Shown in pieces: positions 11,689-23,200 of a DNA stretch of 64,000 nt. This stretch comes from Rhynchosporium graminicola (lineage: Eukaryota > Ascomycota > Leotiomycetes > Helotiales > Ploettnerulaceae). Every line of letters starts with the position of its first letter. The stretch's first letter is position 1. Both the position numbers and the translations under genes were made by a program. Location: assembly GCA_900074885.1 (NCBI GenBank), contig FJUW01000004.1, positions 3,240,862 to 3,304,861 of the forward strand, written 5' to 3'. The notes below the pieces were generated by a model. That model was not told the origin of the DNA. It made no database searches and saw only the letters and a list, made by a program, of their open reading frames with translations.

Positions 11689-14600
11689 TCAGATAAAAGA
11701 CCCACCCACCTCACTCTGACTAACCATCCTCTTCCTCCTCGAGCTCAGAAAAAGATCCACCATTTTCTTACTCCCCATTGCTTGCGCCTCCCCCTCAGTG
11801 ACACTAGCCCTCGGGTTTGGGCCCAGCAATCCCGCTCCCTCAACACCATAGACATCTTCCTCAGCATCTCTGAACCTCTCCGATCCACCAGTACCCGGAC
11901 CCGTCGGAGTTCGATACCTCGAGTTTGTCGACGTGCTTCCGAATTGTCTCTCGACGGCTCCAGTAAGTCCACTGCCTGGACTGGCGGAGTAACCGGTGGA
12001 AGGACGACGGTGACGTTTGATGAGCTTGGCTGGAGTCTCGACACTCTTGATACTGGCTTTTGTGCTGTTGAGAGTGGTTTGAGAGGGATTGCGTTTGTGA
12101 AGGAGATTTCTACCGCTCATGCTGGAGTGTTTGATGGCAGAGTTGGGGGCACTAATGGTGCGGATTGTGTTGACTGTGCCTACTGAGCGAAGAGAGGATT
12201 TGGAATGCATTTGCCGAAGCGGAGATCGTTGTGGGATCGGAGGGGGCGGCGGTGGTGGAAGTGGAGGTGGAATCGGGATTAATGGAACACGAACATTGGT
12301 TGACTTTGGCTCCTCAACCAGTGAAATGTTAGATCTATTTTTGAGTATAGGTCTAAGGATGGGAATTGGTTGCATGTTGAAAGTTGGAACTGATTGGATG
12401 TTGGGATTCTGCTGCTGAACCAGACCAAGTGGTTGTTTGATCGCGACAAGCTTAGTTGGCATGACTTCAACCTGAGTTGGCATGACTTCGGCTTCATCGT
12501 CGTTAATCTGTGCTGCCTCTCGAACATGTCCCTTCTGGAAAGATTTCGGCATGGTGGGGAAAGCATAGTTCACATATGAAGTGTTGGAATTTTCCTTGAC
12601 CCTTTCAAGCTTCGCCACTTCGGAGGACATCCACTTCTTCCACTCTACAGAGCTAGCTGAACTAGTAGCACGATGTCCGTTCCCGATCGGCATTGTGGGT
12701 CGGTATGTAGTCCGATCGATGATAACGACATCCCCAGGGCCAGCCGGATTGTAGAAGGGCATATCTGCAACATCTCTATCAAGAACGAGAGAGACCGAGC
12801 TATGCGCAGCGAAAGGGGTTTGCCCGCTGGTTGTTCGCGAATAGATACTCTCGGAGTATGCTTTCCCAGGCACTTGCGGATTATTGACAGTTTCTGTCGA
12901 AACAGAAGGCTCAGATGCCTGGTACAGCGGATTTCTCATTGGAGCAGCTTGACTTGGCAAGGGGATATCTGAAGATAGAATGACCGGGCTATAGTCACTC
13001 TCAGTCATAGCTCGACGAAAAGGGCTCGTAGTTCTCGAGATCGTATGACTACTACCACCACCGAAGAAGGTGGATCTGGCTTCGCGTATGATTTTGGGGT
13101 GATGGATGATAGGCTCGTTGCGCTTAGCAGCTTCTTGAGGTGTGATTCTAGGGGCTTCTGGGACTGTGCGGTATGATGCTGCTGAGCTGCCGTGACGAGA
13201 TAGAGCTGCGGGCGTTGGAAGTTTTATGTTGCGACCTGGCTGAGCCATTGGGATGTTTTCCTTGTTATTCGAAGCAGATTTAGGCGAGAACACATCATCT
13301 GCATGACGGCGTGGCTCCTGATTAAGATCGGCCGCGACCCACTGCTGTGTGTACGGGTCTACGTATCGATGTCCATCATGAAATGGCTGACCACCTTGAT
13401 CGAACTTGTCATAACTGTCACTACTGCTGGTATTTCGAGAGCTCGGAGGGACCTGGCGAATAGTCGCCGGCGAGTGATTTATATATTGGCTGGAGATGCC
13501 GAAGTTCTCTACACTTGACTTATGCGTAGCCTCAAGCTTTGAGTTTGGACTGTTCTCATCCAGTCTTTTCATCAAGGCCGAATATACTCGTGCACTGTCC
13601 ACTGCAGGCGCCGGGATGTGTCCCGTACTCTTGCTTTGACGATGAACGACTGGATAAGCAGAGAACTGATTTGCAAGTCTAGCGCGTGAAAACGACGATG
13701 AGGGGACATGAGAGCCAATTTCGTTGATGATAGAGAGTCGTTGATGCTGCTCTTGGAGCTGTGTTTGGTTGAGTGGAGCGGCGACAGTATTGGCTCCGGC
13801 ACTGGTCCAACTTGTGACCCGCGATTTATCATCGCTGTCAAGACTTCTAACGCTCCCAGCATTAGACTTTAACTGCTGATTAGAGGCGATCGCATGGAGA
13901 CTCGGGACTCTGGAAGTCACTCGCGATAGAGAAGCTTCATTCGGATGAGGAATATTGGCGAAAGTGTCATCGGCGGTTTTGTCATCGCCATTGTACTGAC
14001 GAACATGTGTTTCTCGCGCATCGACCTGTTGGTTAGGAATTGTGACAGGATCTTCATCCTTACTACTTCGTCCGAATACCCTCTTCAACTTGTTTCTGAT
14101 CGTTTTAGAAGCTTTGCGGGCAACGTCCTTTAATCCAGACTCTTTCGATGCGATGGCTTGGTTGCTTGAACCGACAGGGAGACCATAGCTGTTTGCGCTG
14201 CTTGCACGCAAGGATTTTCGAAAAGATTTGTCTTGCTGCTGTTTCTGGGCCTTGGCCCTGAAAAGAAATGATGGCTGTTCTCGGAGTCGCTGTTGCTCTG
14301 CGTCACGAAAAAACCGATCCCGAGCGAGCTGAACTGCATTGTCATTTCGATCCGACTGTGTATGATCTCGCCGACCTTTGAGGAAGCTCATTGACTTGGG
14401 CGCCCTCAAGGCAGACTGCTTTGGTTGTGTTGATGGTGTCTGCGAATATGAAGCAGCTGTTCGACCTCCCATATAAGAACTCTCTGGTCTATCCGGTGTA
14501 CCATTTGTGTAGAAGACACTAGGAGCCTTGAGGGGACTGAACATCGACTTCGATCGCCGAACACGTCGATATGAAGACGGCGTAGAAGCAATGTCGTCCT

Positions 14601-15138
14601 CGCGGGTATAATACTCATCGAACGCGTCTTCCGTGACATATTGACTTACTGTTCCTCCTCTGATCGAGGCTTTGCCAATAGATGACGAGCGACTTGGAGG
14701 GCGATATGCGGCAGGGACCGGGGCGTTTGTTGTGATAGCCATAGGGCGCAGGGTAGCATTGCTTAGCTTGTGCTGAAGGGGATTCTGTGTGGCTCTCGTC
14801 CCGAGCGATTGACTTCGATGGATGCCGGTTGGACCAACGAAGCGAACACTATGTTGTCTTTTGATGGCCGGATGATCGCCATTCTCATCCGTACTTGAAT
14901 GTGGCGCCGATATGTACCGATCAGGTTGCCTGGCGTTGGCAGTATTGCTTCTCGAGAGACCGCCGCCGCTGTGGCCCATATCAGCGCTCGTCCTCTCCCG
15001 AGCTCGTGCGAATGCTAACGTTGCTGCCGTATGTGCATGTTGACGAGCAAGCTTTGGATCAATAGAGTCATGCTTGCTTTGGACTGATGATGTTGATTTG
15101 CGCCTATCGAGTGCCTTCGAGCTGTTTCGTCGGTGCAT
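11689..15138 (-). CDS. Large Ser/Pro-rich disordered protein, unknown function
   Basis: A single 1149-codon frame starts at the ATG at 15138. I do not recognise a catalytic domain. The protein is rich in Ser, Arg, Pro and Gln. It contains several basic RRxS/RxxS-type sites suited to kinase control (HRRNSSKALDRRKSTSS at the start, RRSKSM, RQHSVRFVGP near residue 95). It also has a long polyproline run near residues 955-975 (PPLPPPPPPPIPQ) of the kind bound by SH3 domains or profilin. A conserved-looking island (VTEDAFDEYYTREDDIAS) lies near residue 165. The C-terminus is charged (SSRRKRMVSQSE). A cytoskeletal or cell-polarity scaffold would fit, but that is a guess from composition. The unbroken length argues that it is a real gene. 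Confidence 0.8.
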   Translation of the reverse strand: MHRRNSSKALDRRKSTSSVQSKHDSIDPKLARQHAHTAATLAFARARERTSADMGHSGGGLSRSNTANARQPDRYISAPHSSTDENGDHPAIKRQHSVRFVGPTGIHRSQSLGTRATQNPLQHKLSNATLRPMAITTNAPVPAAYRPPSRSSSIGKASIRGGTVSQYVTEDAFDEYYTREDDIASTPSSYRRVRRSKSMFSPLKAPSVFYTNGTPDRPESSYMGGRTAASYSQTPSTQPKQSALRAPKSMSFLKGRRDHTQSDRNDNAVQLARDRFFRDAEQQRLREQPSFLFRAKAQKQQQDKSFRKSLRASSANSYGLPVGSSNQAIASKESGLKDVARKASKTIRNKLKRVFGRSSKDEDPVTIPNQQVDARETHVRQYNGDDKTADDTFANIPHPNEASLSRVTSRVPSLHAIASNQQLKSNAGSVRSLDSDDKSRVTSWTSAGANTVAAPLNQTQLQEQHQRLSIINEIGSHVPSSSFSRARLANQFSAYPVVHRQSKSTGHIPAPAVDSARVYSALMKRLDENSPNSKLEATHKSSVENFGISSQYINHSPATIRQVPPSSRNTSSSDSYDKFDQGGQPFHDGHRYVDPYTQQWVAADLNQEPRRHADDVFSPKSASNNKENIPMAQPGRNIKLPTPAALSRHGSSAASYRTVPEAPRITPQEAAKRNEPIIHHPKIIREARSTFFGGGSSHTISRTTSPFRRAMTESDYSPVILSSDIPLPSQAAPMRNPLYQASEPSVSTETVNNPQVPGKAYSESIYSRTTSGQTPFAAHSSVSLVLDRDVADMPFYNPAGPGDVVIIDRTTYRPTMPIGNGHRATSSASSVEWKKWMSSEVAKLERVKENSNTSYVNYAFPTMPKSFQKGHVREAAQINDDEAEVMPTQVEVMPTKLVAIKQPLGLVQQQNPNIQSVPTFNMQPIPILRPILKNRSNISLVEEPKSTNVRVPLIPIPPPLPPPPPPPIPQRSPLRQMHSKSSLRSVGTVNTIRTISAPNSAIKHSSMSGRNLLHKRNPSQTTLNSTKASIKSVETPAKLIKRHRRPSTGYSASPGSGLTGAVERQFGSTSTNSRYRTPTGPGTGGSERFRDAEEDVYGVEGAGLLGPNPRASVTEGEAQAMGSKKMVDLFLSSRRKRMVSQSEVGGSFI

Positions 15139-15604
15139 CTTCGTGATGAAAGGCTCTCAGGAACGATCTTATTCAAATACTCGTAGAATGCGATACGGGT
15201 GGTGCTTGCGCTGCCGCATACATGTATTAACCAAAAGTGAGACCGCTCTATGAAGAAAGAATTCGTGCGACAAAGCATGAAATGCATGAGTCCACGACGG
15301 AGGAGAGTGCAAGGCTAGCTTGCATTGAGAGAAAGTCCGGGAAGGTGCCACCAACTACTTACTATACTGAATGTATCAACCTGTAAATCGAGCTTGAACA
15401 TTCACACTTGACAATTGAAAAGATTGATATACAAATTCTCTATTGACTTGTTCCAATAGAAACTCCTAATGATCATGACGCAAGGAAACCATAATCAGCT
15501 CCAATCCATGCTCAAGGACAATAAGGAAAATCCGATGACACCTGTGTCCCAAATCCATGACCCGATCGTCGTGTATATCTTCTTCATCATGTCGACGAAT
15601 TCAC
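15139..15604. other. Intergenic between two minus-strand genes
   Basis: 466 bp. It should contain the terminator of the protease gene and the promoter of the disordered-protein gene. No specific site is recognised. Confidence 0.4.
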
Positions 15605-17416
15605 CTAAGAGCTCATCTCCTCCAAAAGCTCATGAAGCTCAGCCTCAACAATTTTCTGCATCTTCTTGGAGATCTTCTCGGCCTTGGAAAGAGTGGCCTT
15701 GGTGTCCTTGACAACCTCGCCGGAGATAACATTGAAGTCTTTCTCAATAGCCTCCTCCAAGAGCTTGATGGAGATTGGTAGCTTAGCTTGTTTGCTTGAC
15801 TTGACCGTGTAACTACCAGCTTCGACGATGGAAGAGTAGTTGGAAGATCCACCACCGTTCCATGCGAGGACGTTCTTGGTACCAGATGGAACATCAGATA
15901 AGGCACCCTCGGTGGCAATGCTGATGATCGACTCCTTCAGCTTCTTTGGGGTCATATCGGCAACCGCGTATTCGGAGTCAGAGGCAGGTTGAAGAGACAG
16001 GTAGTATGCCAAGAGACCGGCGATATGTGGAGATGCCATAGATGTACCAGAGATGGTGTTGGTAGCGTATTTGCTGCCGATCCAGGTGGAGAGAATGCTC
16101 AAACCTGGGGCAAAGATGTCGTTGCACTTTCCAAAGTTGGAGAAGTAGGCACGAGAATCATCAAAAGCAGAGGCACCAACAGTAATGGCTTTCTCGGCAG
16201 CGGCTGGAGAGTAGTTGCAGGAGTCGGCGTTGTCATTTCCGGCAGCGACGGCGAAGTGAATACCGGCATCGACAGCTCCGTTGACAGCGCGGTCAAGGGC
16301 GGGGGACTTGCCACCACCAAGAGACATGTTGGCGGCAGAACCCTTGAAACCCTTCTTTCCCTTCTTCACCTTTTCGGTGTGGGCGTTGGCGGCCCATTCG
16401 ACACCCTTCACTACATCAGCCATGGTTCCGGATCCATTGGATCTAAGGACTTTGACGGCGTAGACATTTGCCTTCTTGGCAACACCGTACTTTGTGCCAG
16501 CAACAGTACCAGAGCAATGAGTTCCGTGTCCGTTTCCATCCTCATCAGCATCTCCTGATGGGATGGTCTTACCCCAGTGGGCGCGGCCCTCGAAGTCTAC
16601 GTGCTCAGTGTTGGTTCCGGTATCGATAACATAGACATCAACGCCCTCACCACCATCAGCGGCATAGAGGTATTTGTTGAAGTCGCTGAATCCCAAACTC
16701 TTTCGGTGCGAGATACGGGCGAGACCCCAAGGAGCGTTCTTCTCGATCTCTCCCTCGGTCTCTCCTAATGTGTGTACGACGGAATCTTTCTCGACATACT
16801 CGACCTGTTGTGAGACTCCGAGTCAGCGAGTGCACATTCAGAAAGTGAATGACGGAGAGGATGCGGGGAGCCGAAACGATTATCACGTGTGACACTGCCA
16901 GCCTTGATTGAGAGCTCAATGCTTGTGCCTCACCGCATAGCTGATCTAAGATCAGGAGATGAGGTGGTGCAAGTATGGTAAATAGCTCTCAAGCTGACTG
17001 CAAACGTGGGTTGAAACGGATAACAGAATGTTACTCACATCAGGGTGTCTTCGGACCTGCTCAATGACCTCATCGTCGAAGTGTCCAGAGTATCCCAGGA
17101 AGCTGCCCGCGATGTTGTATGTGTGCTTGAGACCGGCAAAGATATCTTGTTGAGAGCGCTTTCGGAGCTCAGTTCGGGAGCTCTCGGTGGCTTCATGTGC
17201 ACCCTGGACCCAGCTGTGGTGTTCGGAGGCAGCAGCCTCGGAAACATGCTTCTTGAAAACGACGATGTATGAATCTGGAACTTCGACTGAGTTTGAGGAA
17301 GAGATGAGAGGAGCAACACCTTCGTGGATGGTCTCGGTGCTGAAAGACGAGGAGGAGGAGGTGGGTGCCGATGACGCCAGCAGCGGTAACAAGGCGAAGC
17401 CGATAAGCCCACGCAT
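15605..17416 (-). CDS. Vacuolar subtilisin-like serine protease (proteinase B type)
   Basis: Exons 17416-17039 and 16804-15605, with a 234-nt intron, give 525 residues. Order: signal peptide (MRGLIGFALLPLLASSAP), inhibitor I9 propeptide (DSYIVVFKKHVSE to HPDVEYVE, about 47-132), then the peptidase S8 domain. The triad is Asp187 (VIDTG), His219 (GNGHGTHCSG) and Ser381 (SGTSMASPH), with oxyanion Asn316 (AAGNDN). A lysine-rich, helical C-terminal tail of about 60 residues is typical of the fungal proteinase B/cerevisin propeptide and separates it from secreted alkaline proteases. It should mature in the vacuole and act in bulk protein turnover and autophagy. The promoter side holds long low-complexity tracts. 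Close relatives are yeast Prb1 and Aspergillus PepC. Confidence 0.93.
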
Positions 17417-20219
17417 TATGAATAGGAAGGAAGAAGGATGAATTGAGATGAGATAAGGAGTCTGCCTGCGGACGATAGATAGGTGGTATACAAGAAACTT
17501 GGAAGCTGTTGGGCGAAGAGACAGATGGATATACTGTCTTCAGCAGGTGTTGATGGAGATGATAGAGAGAGAGTTGTTATTGTTATGAGGGAGATGAGAG
17601 GGAGAGGGAGAGATAGAGATGGGGGAAGAGAGGGGGGACGAGCAGCTTGATGAGGGACGACAGCTCAGCTTCCAGCCGCCTAATGCAACGAACGAACGAA
17701 CTGCACCGAGCGCGGCGTCAAGCGATGCGCTAACCCCGAAGCAGCCATGGCGCAGCGCAGCCAGCCTGCTATCGACCCCTGTCCTGCCTGGCCCACCAGG
17801 CCCTGGCTTATCGAGGGGGGAACGNGGGGGGGGGTGGCGGGGGTGGATGACTCTGTTTCGACATCACTGATAGGGAATCCTGTATCTATCGTATCAGAAG
17901 GACAGGACAGGACAGGACAGAACAGGACAGGACAGGATGGATGCGATCCTACTTACAGTATGTCGTGTGCTGCATAGAAATCTAGAGCACATTCTAGCAC
18001 ATTCTAGCATCTATCACAAGCTCTATGCTCTGGGGAGATACTTGTAGGCCTCTTTTCTGGCCCCCCCCCCCCCATTCCATTCTCATGATCTGGCCATCTC
18101 TGGGTCACTAAGGGAGGGCCTTCGAGACTGAATCATCCATCGCCACTCCAGCTTTGACTATCTACAAGACTACAGACTACAAGGATTCTACCTGCCTACC
18201 CTCGAGCTACGTACGGTACGGTAGGTACCTTGTCAGCCGCCCTGGCCTGGCCTGGGGTGGGGAGAGAGAGAGCTTGGTTGGGAGCTCTAATCTACATCCG
18301 GAGCCACTAAGCCCCCCCACACTCGATAATGATCCATCCATCATGATCATGATCACATGGCTGGGCCGAGTGATCGAGTAGGTACAGTAGTAGGTAGGGT
18401 ACAGTAGGAAAGGTGCAATTGAGACTAGTGCGGGTGTAATTAGTCAGAGTCAGAGCTTTCTCTCTAATCAACAACCTTTTGCTCCTCATATTATCTATCT
18501 GGTACGAGGAGCCGGAGCCGGTACAAGACAGCCTTGCTTGCAAGCATGAGGGGCCGAGGAGGAAGGATCAGGTATGATGGTATAATATGCAAGTAGCGAA
18601 GAGAATGGCGTGCCAACCAACGGCTTTCGTCTCGTGCCGCGAGCCTTGAGATGAGAAGGATCCTGCTCCGTGCTTTCCTCGTCAACGTCAGATGAGGATA
18701 AACTTTATTCGGCATGGCTCTTCTGATTAAGATATCTTAGGTATGATAGTCATGGCAATTGTGCAGCTGTATAGAACGGACGGATTGGTTCCGGCAGGTC
18801 GATCTCAAACATGAGGGTTTACCATCGTACTTGTAGCTGCCTGCCTACGCCACGGTCCCGGTCCCGGTCCAGCCAAGATGAGGCTGCTTTGCTTGCGTAA
18901 GGTATGGATGCCATTCTCCGTAGGTAGGCTTGCTTGTTGTTGTTTCGATGGATCACGAGCACGAGCTTCAAGCTTTACATCTCTCTCGTCATGTCATTCT
19001 GACCATATGAGCAATTACGAAAATTAGAAACCCCGGACAAGGCATGAGAAAGGTGGTGTGCAGCTTTATGGGATTGGTGCTTTCACCCAGGCCTGGATCC
19101 CAGGTCTTATTAACGGATTGTCCGCAGATACTGTAAGTGCTGTACAGTAGTGCTATATAATGGTCTTATCTTGCTTGCAACCTTGTAGTATCTACATACA
19201 TAGGTGAGATATGTAGAAGAAGTTGTAGTCAGTCAACTCAGATGTTCTAAGAGCTTGTGCAGATAGCAGTATACAAATATCTGAAGCAACAATGAGTTTA
19301 ATACCTAAGATCAGATAGCTCCTTGAGGGCTATCTGTTCTGTTCTGAACGTATTCGCCACAATTCTATCACTTGCGTGGGCTTGGTTTCATCCAGCTTTC
19401 TATTTAGAGTTGCTCTTATCAGCTGCTGAACAGCTACCCGCGGCTTGACTACCCTAAGTAGCTAAGTATGCACGGAGTCCTTTTGAAACTTCCTTCCATG
19501 CAATGTCCCACTGCTTATATGTAAATATACCTTAGACACAAATAAAATATCCATTGTTAGCCTTTCCGCATTCTTCAAGCAGTCGTGTGGTTTCTTTACT
19601 ATAGTGCTTAGCAAGGCTGCTTGCTGATTCTGTGGGCTGACTCAGTCAGCCTCCGTAGGAGTTGTGTAGGTCTCTAGATTTTCCTTGAAGGGCAACTTGT
19701 CAATTGTCTGTCTGAGGTACATGCGTAGCATAACACTGTTAGAATAGTATAGTATAACCTTCATTCTTGAACGTATTGTTATCATATAAATATTTCACAA
19801 GGGAATGGTGCACACGACTTTGTTTTGCCAAGCCTCTTCGGCAGGGCCTGCCGTCACCTTACCGCGAGTCATCAAGATTCGAAACTCGCGAGGCCGCCAA
19901 TCCACTCGAGAGCCTTTTACCTTCGCTCAGCCTCACTACGAAGTATGACACTGAACTTCAACGCGATAATCTACTCGAGACAGCTAAAGCCTACGATTCG
20001 AGCCAGTTTGCTGACAACTACACATTTGCGCTTCAGCAACGGATTCTACCACACGCTTCTTCCTGTAGCTTCTAAGCTTTCAATTATTCTGCAATCTTCG
20101 ACCTCGATGCTCAGCAGGAGACTCGGGTGCCTGGACTGTCCACGGGCCTGAGACGTAAGACAAATGAAGGATACCAGGACTTTGAATTAGCCTGGAAAGC
20201 AGGGCAGCGTTGGAGAAAA
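17417..20219. other. Long divergent intergenic region
   Basis: 2.8 kb between divergent protease and BEACH genes. It holds an ambiguous base at 17825 inside a G-run, a GACAG repeat, a 13-C homopolymer at 18061-18073, and numerous GATA and CT/AG tracts. Promoters for both genes must lie here. No additional gene is recognised, although some short frames exist. Confidence 0.5.
17901..17937. repeat. GACAG pentanucleotide tandem repeat
   Basis: Seven units of GACAG (one reads AACAG) followed by a degenerate unit, in the promoter side of the protease gene. Confidence 0.85.
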
Positions 20220-23200
20220 ATGTCGATGACAACCCGCCGACCGCGTTCATCAACTGCGACATCGACCCCACCAGAGAGCACGAAAGCTACTGCAGAGATA
20301 CAACTGCTCCTTGACAATCTCTCTCAGACTCTTCGAACACGATCCGACAGCACATACCCAGACCTTCCAACTCTTACAGACCAATCCCAAAATATCCGCC
20401 AGTATCTAATTGCTTCTTCCGAAACTGGCAGAGCTTGTGACGATTTCCGTCACCTTTATGGCTTTCAAATTCTCTTAGATAGCTTGCGAGCTTTCTCTGG
20501 TTTTTACCATCCGACCAAAAGAAGTAAAAAGGATAAGACGCAGCTATTCTGCCTTCTGGAGAGTATACTTGGAATACTGGGACAAACATTTCGAGAACAC
20601 TATGGGAATCAACGATACTTCAAGCGGAGAGTGGAAGGAGGCGGCTGGGCAGCTCTTGAGCAGGCGATTGCTAGCATTGGCATAGGGGGAAGTGAGTCGG
20701 ATCCTTGGAGCGAAGCTCAGCTCTTGGGATGCCTGCTTTCATTTGCGTTGGACGACAAAAGACTTGAAACATTATGCCAGACGGTCATTGAGCGACACAC
20801 AGCGGAGAAGCAGGACAATAAGACTGTCGCAAATGCAGAGGACATTGCTATCAAAGACAAGAGTGTCCTTGAAATCGTCAACACTAAGCTCGAGGAGATT
20901 CTAGGGGATCATGCATTGCTTTACAACTCAGATATTGTACCGACAATCGTGGATTTCTGGGCCACGGTCCCACGACAGCCAAATACATCAGTGAATCCTG
21001 CGGCATTAGTGGTTATACAGGTATTGAAGAAGGTTGGATATGTTTCAAAACACAATCTTATGTCTCTGCATAGCACTGGGATACTTTCAACCCTTCTGCC
21101 ACTCGCTTTCGACTCTGATATCCTAGGCAGTACCGAAAGAGAGTCCGTGGAGTCTCTTTGTGCATCTTTGATTTCTCTCGGCATTACCAGCTTGAGTGAT
21201 GCTCAGTATCTTATCTGTAGCAAATCACCAAAAGCGGCAGACTTTTTACTTCAAAGCATGAAAGAGTCTCATGGACCTTCATATATCCAATTCGATCTCT
21301 CTCTGCACGGATTTGCTTCTATAGAGCTTCCGACGCTTGGACGAGCATTTCCACCACCTTCAACATCGGCAGGATATACGTTCGCAGCATGGATTTATAT
21401 TGATCAATTTGACGCAAAGTCTTTTACCACCATCTTTGGAGCTTTTGATGCTTCGCAAACCTGCTTCTTACTTGCATACTTTGACGAAGCACGCAATTTC
21501 ATCCTGCAGACTTCGGTGGTCAGCTCAAGGCCTAGCGTTAGGTTTAAGTCTACGGTCTTCCGGGAGCGCCGATGGTATCATATTGCTATAGTTCATCGTC
21601 GAGCCAGAACTTTGACAGCAAGCAAGGCTTCGCTTTATGTTGATGGGGAATTTGCAGAGGGAGTCAAGTGCCAATATCCTGCCGCTCCTCCAACAAACGC
21701 CAGTACTGACAGCTTCACTTCCTTTACATCTTCAGCCAGCAAGTCGAATCCTGTTCAGGGCTTTGTAGGTACACCACGAGACTTGAGCTCGAAGCTTGGT
21801 CCTGGCGTTGTTTTCTCTCGCTGGTCGTTGGCTTCATTCCACCTATTTGAGGATGTTCTCAGCGATGATCTCATCGCAGTGTATTTCCGACTTGGACCTC
21901 GATACAAGGGCAACTTCCAAGATTGCTTAGGCTCGTTCCAAACATATGAAGCATCCGCGGCGCTGGGCATGCGCAACGATTTGATCCATCCTGGCAAAGA
22001 GGAGACGTCCGATATCTTGAGCGCTATTCGCGACAAGGCGAGCAACATGGTCCCTGAAAGTCGGATCATACTCAGTATCCTCCCGACTGCAGTACTCCGA
22101 GATGATGATCGACATAAATATCATGAATCGCTGCTCCTCCGTGGCTTGAATCAAGCCTCATCAAGTAATCTCTTCCAATTGACACACAATAGTGGAACGG
22201 CAGTAGTCGTCAATGCAGCGGTTCCTTCTATCAATGAAGCACTGATTCGACAGCACGGCACCAGCATCTTGACTGGTGATCCTGTCGTTGTTGTTCCACA
22301 ATCTCTAGACGATGCAATGTGGCGCCTTGGTGGTTTTGCTGGAATAGCTTTGAAAATGGTGGAGAATGCAAACACAAAAGACGATATTGTCCGCGCAGTC
22401 GAAACGTTATTTGAGAGTATCAAAGGAAGTTGGCGAAATAGCGAGGCTATGGAACGAGAGAATGGCTATGCCATACTTGGTGCCCTCATTCGTGGCAAAG
22501 TCGGAGCCGGAGTCGTGGTCTCTTCCAAGCTTGGCCCTGAGCCTTCGCTTATGGATAGTGACGATCGGGAGAAGCTTGGTTTCCAGCTCCTCAGCTTGGT
22601 CCTGGACTTTGTGGGGTACGACCACCAGAAACCCGAAGAGTCATTCATCATCAATCCTCTGGCCTATCGAATTCTCCTCGTCGATTTTGACATGTGGCGA
22701 AAATCTGCAGCCATCACACAAAAGTTGTATTACAAGCAGTTTGTCGTTTTTGGAGTAAATAGCAAATTTCATCAGTTTAATTCCCGGAGACTGTTCCGGA
22801 TGAGTAGGTCTTCCTGCTCGCATCATTTTCTCCACTTTACTAATCGCCACTAGGAATTGTCAAAAAGTTCTTGGATGCCCTCAAGGCTGAGGCCTTCTCG
22901 CATGAGGTGTTTCCGTCGTTTATGGAAGCGTTAAAAAGTTTGGTTATTTGCAACCTCACCTCGGAAATCTTCAGATTTCTTGCTCTCTTCATCACATATG
23001 CATACCACAAGCCAGCAACATCAACATCTCGCACTCCTAAAACTGTCACCGGTACTCGCCCATCTAGGTCCGGATCAAGTTCCCAGGGACCAAAACGACC
23101 TTCGATCAGCACCATTCTTGATGGAAGGGATATCGCGTCGAACACCAGCCTCACCAGACGACAAATTGGCAACAGGATTCTGGCAATGTATTCGGACCTC

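Noticed and set aside
15989..16558. 189-codon plus-strand frame opposite the protease
   Set aside because: An antisense shadow of the subtilisin domain.
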